A stretch of DNA of 64,000 bases, taken from contig CP136069.1 in NCBI GenBank assembly GCA_032622095.1, forward strand, positions 81,738,958 to 81,802,957, in the 5' to 3' direction. Of this stretch, positions 61,801 to 64,000 are shown in pieces (the stretch's first letter is position 1; every line of letters starts with the position of its first letter). The notes beneath the pieces are model-generated. The model had not been told where the DNA came from, made no database searches, and worked only from the letters and a program-made list of their open reading frames with translations. Origin of the DNA: Siphonodentalium dalli (taxonomy: Eukaryota; Mollusca; Scaphopoda; Gadilida; Siphonodentaliidae). The position numbers were made by a program, and so were the translations under genes.

Positions 61801-63166
61801 AATGCATGAACCAAGGTGCTTTCGAACCATTTATGTTTAAGGCTTGTGAGTTTCAAAAGTAACTTTTACTAACTTTTATAAGGATTTCTGTTCCAGATGA
61901 AATTATTTATCGACTTATTCCTGTCAGTACTTGAACTTACTACAAATACAATAGAACTGCTCAGCACTATCAAGTTCTCAGGAAGGTCCGAAGTTGATCG
62001 GGTTCCAGAAACCAGTCCAGAACAAAAAGAGAACATTGGAGAGTCAGCAACAAGCATGACGTCCGCTGTGGAAACAGATGTCATTACCATGGATACACTG
62101 GAGACCTCTACTGATACTGGGCCTATACACACACTCAATCTGGTTTCTGAGCCAAGTTCCCACAGTTCATTATCTCTGTGGCTTCAGTGTACGCTGCCTA
62201 AGTTAGAGTTGTCCTTCTTTGGGAAGAAAGCAGATCAAGGTGACGTTTCTTTCACAGAAAATTAATGTCATACTTCAATTTTTTCTGAAGTTTCACAAGC
62301 TACTCGCATTTGATGAGTACAGGAATTCACCATTTCATTTATTCATTAATAAATGCACGATCAACAGAATGTTAGGCCAGATAAAAATAATTGTTCCTTT
62401 CTTAGGGAGTTTTTATCGAAGTGATGAGGAAGGCAGATATTTATATTTATTATTTATTTGAAATATTTAAGTCAAGTACATATGGGAGTCCTGGTATCTG
62501 GTTTTCTTACCCCTTGGAACCTCAATTGATCAAGGTTTTAGTCCTCAATTGAGGTTTAGAACAGGGACCAGCCTAGACCAGATTTTCAGGGTGAAGTGAC
62601 TTCTCCCTGCCAAATAATAAGGTGAAGTGGTTGTGACAAAATTTAAATTGATTAGAGTCGCTATATAATGAGAATAGGAGAGATGTAATATGTAAATTAG
62701 ACAATGGAAATATGGAGTCTTTAATACTTTATGTTCACATCATGACCCTAATAACAATGAATAATCCCCAAACAATTGTGAGAGATTGACAGCATTTTAA
62801 ATCATAATTTTGGGAGAGTTGCAGGATTTATTTCATATTTGTTTTTATCAGCGGTTGTTTAAAAATGCCAACAATAACTGAAATGAAATCCTGAATGCAT
62901 GCACACTTTTACTGTGCTCTAATAACGTTTCAGATTTTAATATGCTTTACAAATGAATTTGTTTTCAAAATTCTTCTTTGATGAGCTGTTGTCTGTCCCA
63001 TTTACATTTAATCTCCCACATCTTACATTCCGTCATCTTTTTACTTTACAGAAATGAAGATTTCCATGACCGTAGAGGACTATACAATGTCTGTTGATCT
63101 GCAGGAAATCTATTCTAAAGTTAAAGTCCTGTTGGGTGGCTTGAAGATCACCCATTACATTAAAAG
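33942..63166 (+). CDS. VPS13B: VPS13B-like lipid-transfer protein, N-terminal third (17 exons)
   Basis: The 17 exons listed below join into one stop-free frame of 3,896 coding bases (1,298 codons plus two bases) that continues past the window. Residues 1 to about 115 form the chorein N-terminal domain: LWGGDAVLNNLDLRLDVL, then HELRIHVPWTKLGS, which is nearly identical to human VPS13B and distinguishes it from VPS13A/C/D. Later landmarks are LPQGYIQSLMKRITNNVSFV, EGWVSWAWSFVP, FFWMDYLYT, EEFVPTRTTHLTL, LFGFQAGL, PLIHGPTD and PLQEIP, all in the order of the human protein, which is about 4,000 residues long. VPS13 proteins form a long hydrophobic groove that moves lipids between membranes; VPS13B acts at the Golgi. 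All introns are GT-AG except intron 14 (GC-AG). Exons 2, 6 and 11 have weak GT donors. Confidence 0.96.
34843..36403 (+). other. VPS13B-like intron 1
   Basis: It contains the second TTAA-family MITE (35328-35820). The acceptor is TTACCAACAG, ending 36403. No other exon was recognised. Confidence 0.7.
35328..35820. mobile_element. TTAA-flanked MITE, second family, copy 2
   Basis: TTAA lies on both sides (35324-35327 and 35821-35824). The interior matches 7616-8134 almost end to end ('aacagtatgttattgtca', 'aacataaagagcg'). The terminal repeats are more eroded than in the other copy. Confidence 0.82.
36404..36564 (+). CDS. VPS13B: VPS13B-like exon 2 (EGWVSWAWSFVP)
   Basis: 161 bp, residues 301-354. 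The first two bases AG complete a Glu codon with the G of exon 1. Then EDQEGWVSWAWSFVPQMVA and later SIFSVAVYISKASIVFK; the WVSWAWSFVP block is an almost invariant VPS13B signature. The donor AAG|GTTGGT is weak but is the one that keeps phase 0 into exon 3. An upstream alternative acceptor ends at 36390 but would break the phase. Confidence 0.9.
36650..37010. repeat. Two ~145-bp imperfect repeat cores in intron 2
   Basis: The word TTTCCGACTGATGACTCTAG (about 36719) recurs as TTTCCGACCAATAACCCCAG (about 36868), each followed by similar 'ggtatgtgtgtttt' text. It resembles the multi-core elements at 54033-54989 and 60430-60872. Confidence 0.55.
37890..38096 (+). CDS. VPS13B: VPS13B-like exon 3
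   Basis: 207 bp, residues 355-423, phase 0 at both ends. The acceptor TTCTTCTCAG ends at 37889 and the donor GGA|GTAAGT begins at 38097. It encodes MTEKVAKSGRHRPHK ... LVLDSEGFNCEFYLSGVAV ... DCVCGISDYHMLG, aligning with the human segment around FFDCQIGFVGC. Confidence 0.92.
38127..38362. mobile_element. piggyBac-like MITE (CCCTTCCATG), copy 2
   Basis: TTAA lies at 38123-38126 and 38363-38366. The ends are CCCTTCCACGACTGGAGC and CGTCATGAACGGG, with palindromic 'cttatatatgcaaggct' arms inside. It lies 30 bp downstream of exon 3. Confidence 0.87.
38653..38747. mobile_element. TA-flanked MITE (CTCTCAGGTGCC), short copy
   Basis: Ends CTCTCAGGTGCCAAATAAT and TATTATTAGGCATCTTAGAG, with TA at 38651-38652 and 38748-38749. 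Confidence 0.82.
39008..39245 (+). CDS. VPS13B: VPS13B-like exon 4 (FFWMDYLYT)
   Basis: 238 bp, residues 424-502 plus one base. The acceptor TTGTTTTCAG ends at 39007 and the donor ACA|GTGAGT begins at 39246 (phase 1). It encodes YQPLVKGGEAIKEKEK, LSYLTESLFD, then EQFGRHRFGFFWMDYLYTL; human VPS13B has FTYLTNSLFD and FGAFYMDYLYT at the same places. Confidence 0.95.
40001..40108. mobile_element. hAT-like MITE fragment next to exon 5 acceptor
   Basis: One palindromic arm pair (GAGGGTGAATTTGGTGATGC ... GCATCACTAAATTCACCCTC ... CATTCTACAAATGACAGACAC) ends about 25 bp before the exon 5 acceptor at 40133. Confidence 0.78.
40134..40313 (+). CDS. VPS13B: VPS13B-like exon 5
   Basis: 180 bp, residues 503-562 (first base from exon 4). 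The acceptor TTTTTGCAG ends at 40133 and the donor CAG|GTGAGA begins at 40314, phase 1. It encodes KSLTRFLFSDFHINLSSSTV, HRVQQFL and EYEPYAKEKS, matching human LDSSAVHRILK and EYEPYSRLKS. Confidence 0.95.
40417..40931. mobile_element. hAT-like element (CAGGGTTCGCGCTG) with 8-bp duplication
   Basis: Terminal repeats CAGGGTTCGCGCTGG and CAGCGCGAACCCTG are inverted. An exact direct repeat TATGTAAG lies outside both ends (40409-40416 and 40932-40939). CAGGG termini and an 8-bp duplication are typical of hAT. The 515-bp interior is non-coding; it has repeated 'ggtgccaa' words. Confidence 0.93.
41428..41779. mobile_element. hAT-like MITE family (CAAGCCTTG), copy in intron 5
   Basis: CAAGCCAACAAATAGTGTG at the left, GCAGCCTTG at the right, both GAATGAGGT / ACCTAATTCTGC arm pairs and the middle 'cccctaatttgcagaagata' are present. 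It ends about 80 bp before exon 6. Confidence 0.82.
41858..42027 (+). CDS. VPS13B: VPS13B-like exon 6 (EEFVPTRTTHLTL)
   Basis: 170 bp, residues 563-619. The acceptor CATATTCAG ends at 41857; its first two bases complete Glu. It encodes EDYDHARPHPTEEQIQSLEE, FVPTRTTHLTLIKPSCLLYL and AEHHELITDK. The donor AAG|GTAGTA at 42028 is weak but leaves phase 0, as exon 7 requires. Confidence 0.94.
42049..42245. repeat. Partial copy of the TTAT-flanked element (see 47576)
   Basis: 'ctttctatactaaatggatt', 'ggaggggtgttcaggtaata' and 'tattcattggtgggaaatgt' match (inverted) 47576-47822. A third copy is at about 48745-48990. Confidence 0.65.
42619..42759. mobile_element. Palindromic MITE in intron 6
   Basis: ATCTCAAACTCGTTCTATTT ... 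is mirrored by ... AAAATAGTAACTCGTTTGAGAT over nearly the whole length, with the centre near 42692. Confidence 0.8.
43077..45640 (-). mobile_element. Long retroelement-like copy with nine ~145-bp cores (minus strand)
   Basis: Read on the minus strand it starts ACTAGCAGGGTTACCCGGC (about 45638). It passes a ~1-kb region holding a 107-codon ORF (45270-44947) of unknown nature, then about nine tandem cores of ~145 bp (44460-43250; anchors near 43306, 43450, 43592, 43739, 43892, 44030, 44165, 44287). It ends with an ACAG run and TTCGCAAATATAGATATAG (about 43085). The head is like those of the chain 21324-25880 and the tail is that of 20180-20985. It fills most of VPS13B intron 6. Two core subtypes alternate. 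Confidence 0.68.
45749..45937 (+). CDS. VPS13B: VPS13B-like exon 7
   Basis: 189 bp, residues 620-682, phase 0 at both ends. The acceptor TTTTTCAG ends at 45748 and the donor AAG|GTAAAC begins at 45938. It encodes KSLPSLNFSGVRFDLQSSGP, MYPRKLIRLVSIVAGPSSNL and LSHCHSHTKYK. Human has MYAEQLVHVVSSLTQPSDNLL in the same place. Confidence 0.94.
46091..46344. mobile_element. piggyBac-like MITE (CCCTTCCATG), copy 3
   Basis: TTAA lies at 46087-46090 and 46345-46348. CCCTTTCATGCCGGGAGC is at the left and AGTCATGGAAGTG at the right, in reverse order of the internal arms relative to copy 1. Confidence 0.83.
46563..46684 (+). CDS. VPS13B: VPS13B-like exon 8 (LFGFQAGL)
   Basis: 122 bp, residues 683-722 plus two bases. 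The acceptor TTTCTCTACAG ends at 46562 and the donor CTG|GTATGT begins at 46685, phase 2 (TG of a Trp codon). It encodes LFGFQAGLQKISVLGQ, then LLILLPPTSAAMYIKSLIM; human has KIFGFQAGLTSLD. Confidence 0.95.
46990..47298. mobile_element. hAT-like MITE family (CAAGCCTTG), right-truncated copy
   Basis: It starts CAAGCCTTGAAATAGTG, continues through the standard middle ('cccctaatgtgcagaagata') and stops within the second arm after 'gatgctagcctgccg'. The first arm is also shortened. Confidence 0.78.
47576..47822. mobile_element. TTAT-flanked MITE (CCCTTTCTRTACTAAAT)
   Basis: CCCTTTCTGTACTAAATACT at the left is mirrored by ATTTAGTATAGAAAGGG at the right. The direct repeat TTAT lies at 47572-47575 and 47823-47826. 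Partial relatives are at 42049-42245, about 48745-48990 and probably 10130-10500. Confidence 0.8.
47973..48151 (+). CDS. VPS13B: VPS13B-like exon 9
   Basis: 179 bp, residues 723-782 plus one base. The acceptor TTATCCATAG ends at 47972; its first G completes Trp. It encodes KNVHLTWWEKQYELPQI, KPTFLLMMEVIKSW, then ENSSLLDDVFSNI. The donor ATAG|GTAAGT begins at 48152, phase 1. Confidence 0.93.
48217..48630. mobile_element. hAT-like MITE (CAAGCCTTG), near-full copy with duplication
   Basis: Left end CAAGCCTTGAAATAG, right end ATAAGGCTTG. The direct repeat ATCACAGG lies at 48206-48213 and 48631-48638, with three extra bases (TGG) between the left repeat and the element. The interior has the full two-arm-pair structure of the long family form. 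Confidence 0.87.
48745..48990. repeat. Copy of the TTAT-flanked element, left end eroded
   Basis: It shares 'ggaggggtgttcaggtaata' and 'cattggtgggaaatgttta' with 42049-42245, and ends 'atttagtattgaaaggg' like 47822. Confidence 0.7.
49010..49307. mobile_element. piggyBac-like MITE (CCCTTCCATG), copy 4 with AT-rich insert
   Basis: TTAA lies at 49006-49009 and 49308-49311. The middle has gained an AT-rich stretch with a repeated 'gaatgtaagaaaaatt' word (about 49160 and 49199). Confidence 0.78.
49624..49758 (+). CDS. VPS13B: VPS13B-like exon 10
   Basis: 135 bp, residues 783-827 plus one base. The acceptor TTCTTTGTCAG ends at 49623 and the donor GTT|GTAAGT begins at 49759, phase 1. It encodes GRSQKVYPVTEVCVSGLAVK and SGSLTSVSVTLYRS, fitting the human segment SLVKCASGTMGSIKICAKAP. 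Confidence 0.92.
49961..50625 (+). mobile_element. Unclassified 665-bp insertion with ORF and 14-bp duplication
   Basis: The 14-base direct repeat CTCCCCTGAAATGA lies at 49947-49960 and 50626-50639. The segment between is unlike the surrounding intron: rich in A and C, with G clearly the rarest base on the + strand. An open frame without an early ATG runs from about 50107 to 50634 and stops in the right-hand duplication. Its product reads ...NLTRTRIIGTQNEGVSYHIP... and later an Arg-rich NTRRRRNNIKLDF. I do not recognise it. A duplication of this length fits target-primed reverse transcription, so it may be a 5'-truncated LINE or a retrocopied RNA; no poly-A tail is visible. It has no splice role in VPS13B. 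Confidence 0.6.
51013..51261. mobile_element. piggyBac-like MITE (CCCTTCCATG), best-preserved copy
   Basis: TTAA lies at 51009-51012 and 51262-51265. The ends are TCCTTCCATGTCTGGAGC and GCTCCCTTCATGGAAGGG. Two internal palindromes built on CTTATATATGCGGGTCTCCC and its inverse are nearly perfect, so the element can form a double cruciform. Confidence 0.9.
51756..51920 (+). CDS. VPS13B: VPS13B-like exon 11 (PLIHGPTD)
   Basis: 165 bp, residues 828-882 plus one base. The acceptor GTCTTCACAG ends at 51755. It encodes TSESGLVPLIHGPTDTDVC, then HRELLAFTLQLPDPEMLSE; human has EKLIPLLQGPSDT and LMAFTIQVP. The donor GAAG|GTTTGT at 51921 is weak but preserves phase 1 into exon 12. Confidence 0.92.
52418..52530. 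mobile_element. Half of a mariner-like palindrome (CAGTAATGCCC family)
   Basis: GCCATATTTCCGACTAAATC and GATTATTTAGGGCATTA match the right arm of 8646-8858; the left arm is missing. Confidence 0.75.
53773..53943 (+). CDS. VPS13B: VPS13B-like exon 12
   Basis: 171 bp, residues 883-939 plus one base, too short to stand out as an ORF. The acceptor CTAATTGTAG ends at 53772 and the donor CAAG|GTGAGA begins at 53944, phase 1. It encodes PAVLTINFQGLAAVLDPAII, DWLAYAPIV, then a Ser/Thr-rich low-complexity tail. Human has AVLLCSIQGLAVNIDPILYTW here. Confidence 0.92.
53960..55176. mobile_element. hAT-like MITE family copy, split by a nested element
   Basis: The left part ends in GTTACTTTTT. The right part resumes with CCCTTTTGTTGAAG ... 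GCATAATTAAGGTGACTAAT and ends CACTACTTGCAGGCTTG. The 957 bp in between (54033-54989) is another element. Confidence 0.8.
54033..54989. mobile_element. Nested multi-core element with 172-bp repeats
   Basis: It begins ATACGCCCTTTTGAAAAAAAG and ends CGCCCAGCGTAGCTCTTG, and is inserted in a T run of a hAT-like MITE without a target duplication. Five cores share (T/C)GTCCGGATGATAACT at about 54110, 54284, 54456, 54628 and 54799, spacing close to 172 bp, each with 'agttatgcccc'. Insertion between T residues and tandem cores resemble Helentron-type elements; the assignment is tentative. A similar design is seen at 60430-60872. Confidence 0.72.
55834..56070. repeat. Poly-G run and partial multi-core repeat
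   Basis: 12 G at 55834-55845 are followed by 'gtgtccgtccatctgtgtg' repeats and 'gttgtctggatgataactt', as in the cores at 54033-54989. Confidence 0.6.
56124..56580. mobile_element. hAT-like MITE family (CAAGCCTTG), long copy in intron 12
   Basis: CAAGTCTGAATATAGTGTG at the left and CACTAAACTCAGGCTTG at the right. Both arm pairs are complete and the middle is diverged. Confidence 0.83.
56903..57121. mobile_element. piggyBac-like MITE (CCCTTCCATG), left-truncated copy
   Basis: The 'gcattctcttatatatgcga' palindromes and a right end GCCATGAAAGCAG followed by TTAA (57122-57125) are present; the left terminus is missing. It ends 28 bp before exon 13. Confidence 0.78.
57150..57328 (+). CDS. VPS13B: VPS13B-like exon 13
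   Basis: 179 bp, residues 940-999. The acceptor ATATTTTTTAG ends at 57149; the first two bases complete Val. It begins with a Ser/Thr/Gln-rich disordered stretch, then NKHAEKLTLLQQYKKKLADM and FPIIRVLNVQ. The donor CAG|GTAAGT begins at 57329, phase 0. Confidence 0.88.
57369..57627. mobile_element. piggyBac-like MITE (CCCTTCCATG), copy 7
   Basis: TTAA lies at 57365-57368 and 57628-57631. Ends are CCCTTCCATCACTGGAGC and GCTCCCATCATGAAAAGG. Confidence 0.86.
57713..58013. mobile_element. hAT-like MITE family, left-truncated copy
   Basis: It starts within the middle part ('cttagtcctcatcttctggg') and ends GACAGACACACTATTTGCAG then GCTT. It stops about 50 bp before exon 14. Confidence 0.78.
58067..58289 (+). 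CDS. VPS13B: VPS13B-like exon 14 (PLQEIP; GC donor)
   Basis: 223 bp, residues 1000-1073 plus one base. The acceptor TTGATTTCAG ends at 58066. It encodes IELKSWVLIIPS, LPNSLVICLPLVTVYSSSLQ and KMDPLQEIPIKHF; human has CLPQIKII...MEPLQEIP. No GT donor fits before the in-frame TAA at 58298. G|GCAAGT at 58290 is the consensus GC donor and gives phase 1, exactly what exon 15 needs. Confidence 0.93.
58385..60225 (+). pseudogene. Broken LINE reverse transcriptase (CR1/jockey-like), 5'-truncated
   Basis: The frame opens with a Lys/Arg-rich linker (NIEKYKTYCRLFNKIKRATK), then FNEFFVGIG, the RT fingers EVIPIFKNGDS...NNYRPISILPSFSKIL, QYGFRKAHTT, motif A IDLSKAFDT (in a shifted frame near 59162), VPQGSVLGPPMF, motif C LSFADV, then KCLGVRMDENLKF and the C-terminal YAIQVWG block. 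Defects: an in-frame TAA at 58775-58777, a frameshift between about 59100 and 59215, and motif C reads FADV where active enzymes have (F/Y)ADD. No endonuclease domain remains. It sits in the sense orientation inside a VPS13B intron and is not functional. Confidence 0.9.
60430..60872. mobile_element. Multi-core element (TTTATACCCCCATG ... CATGGGGGTAT)
   Basis: TATACCCCCATGACC near the left and CATGGGGGTATGC near the right are inverted. 'agatatctcaaccaa' cores lie at about 60484 and 60633. It ends GGGTGGCAGCCCAGCTCTTG, like the end of 54033-54989 (GCTCTTG), so the two are probably related. Its right end is about 30 bp before exon 15. Confidence 0.65.
60892..61109 (+). CDS. VPS13B: VPS13B-like exon 15
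   Basis: 218 bp, residues 1074-1146. The first two bases GT complete Gly. It encodes EKLPWDITIQNFTAYTLHKD, FGMACTLGITTKYNPPTS and ISLSFCLHCDMQTVLISVS; human has FPWTISLHQFSIYTL and VVCLHVDLESIQI. The donor CAG|GTAAGG begins at 61110, phase 0. Confidence 0.95.
61897..62239 (+). CDS. VPS13B: VPS13B-like exon 16
   Basis: 343 bp, residues 1147-1260 plus one base. The acceptor TCTGTTCCAG ends at 61896. It encodes MKLFIDLFLSVLELTTNTIE, a long acidic Ser/Thr-rich linker, then SLSLWLQCTLPKLELSFFG; human has the same plan with RVSLWMQWVLPKITVKLF after a Ser/Thr-rich stretch. The donor CAAG|GTGACG at 62240 leaves phase 1. Confidence 0.94.
63052..63166 (+). CDS. VPS13B: VPS13B-like exon 17 (last in window)
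   Basis: 115 bp, residues 1261-1298 plus two bases. The acceptor TACTTTACAG ends at 63051; the first two bases complete Glu. It encodes MKISMTVEDYTMSVDLQEIY, SKVKVLLGGLKITHY; human has LEDLSASVDVQDVYTKVKCKV. The donor AAAAG|GTATGC begins at 63167, phase 2. The gene continues beyond 64000. Confidence 0.93.
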
Positions 63167-63321
63167 GTATGCTAAAAATAGTTCATAATTACTGTTTACA
63201 ACCCTTCGTAATGATTAATCGAGATATGTTTGTACTGTGATATTATGCTCCAATACAATGCCTATTTTTGTCCTCTGTATTATGAACAATATATATAAAT
63301 AAAAACAAGATGAATTGGTTG

Positions 63322-63704
63322 CAAATATTGTGTCCATCACTTGCAGAATGAGGTCCCCAGAGGGTGAATTTAGAGATGCTATACCGCATAGTTGGCTAGC
63401 ATGACCAAATTTACCCTCCTGTGATCTCATTCTGATTATGCCTGATCTTCTGGGAAGTATCTATAGTCTCAAAATAACATTGTTTTTAGTTACTTTTTCC
63501 CTTCTTGGAATTTCTATATCCCCTAATTTGCAGAAGATGAAATGGGTGAACATCACCAACTTAAACTGGGGAACTTCAATCTGATCCTAGGTCTTCCATA
63601 GCAGTTGAGGCCTAAGCAGAATGAGGTTGCCAGAGGGTGAATTTGGTGATGCTAGCCCTCTGGGGACCTCATCTACAAATGACAGACATACTATTTGCAG
63701 GCTC
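63322..63704. mobile_element. hAT-like MITE family (CAAGCCTTG), copy in intron 17
   Basis: GCAAATATTGTGTCCATCAC at the left, two arm pairs (the second shortened), and GACAGACATACTATTTGCAG then GCT at the right. Confidence 0.8.
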
Positions 63705-63826
63705 TTTTACCAAGACATGTAGACTAGTATATAAGCATTTGTTGTATTTATCGAGCTAACGGAATGAGTCAATAGTGATACATTACTGAACCTGAACTGA
63801 ACACTAAGGATTATAAGTTGCTTTAA

Positions 63827-64000
63827 CCCTTCCATGACTGGTGCTTCCTGAAATTTTGCGAAAACCCTGTTCCAATGCATTCTCTTATATATGTGAGTTT
63901 CCCATAGGGAGCCTCACATATAGAAGAGAATGCATTGGCCTAACAATATTTACATTGATCTTGTTAGCCAGTGCAATATATGCGAGGCTCCCTGGGAGAT
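63827..64000. mobile_element. piggyBac-like MITE (CCCTTCCATG), cut by window end
   Basis: TTAA at 63823-63826 precedes CCCTTCCATGACTGGTGC and the first internal palindrome; the right end lies outside the window. Confidence 0.85.

Overview
This is eukaryotic nuclear DNA from an animal: AT-rich, intron-rich, and dense with short non-autonomous transposons. The repeats point to a marine lophotrochozoan, most likely a bivalve-like mollusc. One element (1164-4128) has the layout described for bivalve 'pearl' or Helentron-type elements: tandem ~160-bp cores, an ACGG-rich microsatellite and a terminal hairpin. The species call is an inference.

Two protein genes can be supported, both on the + strand. 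(1) The 3' part of a HINT3-like histidine-triad nucleotide-binding protein gene has three exons (5150-5216, 6719-6845, 9263-9307). They carry the His-triad motif HLHLHV and the C-terminal end; the 5' exons were not found. (2) The 5' third of a VPS13B-like gene (the gene mutated in human Cohen syndrome; a bridge-like lipid-transfer protein) starts at ATG 33942. It runs off the right edge through 17 coding exons, about 1,298 codons. Every exon junction is phase-consistent, and the joined reading frame has no stop codon. The first coding exon alone encodes 300 residues including the chorein N-terminal domain. Intron 14 uses a GC donor.

Layout: 1-1160, AT-rich without a gene; 1164-4128, pearl/Helentron-like element with a 161-bp array that has a 483-bp higher-order period; 5150-9307, HINT3 exons with introns full of MITEs; 9308-33917, a 24.6-kb gene-poor tract with fold-back elements, a head-to-tail chain of six related retroelement-tail units (21324-25880), nested palindromes (28664-29580), a decayed LINE reverse transcriptase with a 703-bp tandem duplication (30890-32511) and a 54-nt poly-C run (33693-33746); 33918-64000, VPS13B exons separated by introns that carry most of the MITE copies, a broken LINE reverse transcriptase (58385-60225) and a puzzling 665-bp insertion with an ORF and a 14-bp target-site duplication (49961-50625).

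Several MITE families can be assigned to a transposon type from target duplications visible in the sequence. These are a hAT-like family beginning CAAGCCTTG (8-bp duplication), a piggyBac-like family beginning CCCTTCCATG (TTAA), a second TTAA family, TA-flanked mariner-like palindromes, and a single hAT-like element beginning CAGGGTTCGCG. No tRNA, rRNA or CRISPR was recognised. The two genes have no evident functional link; they are simply neighbours in a repeat-rich region.
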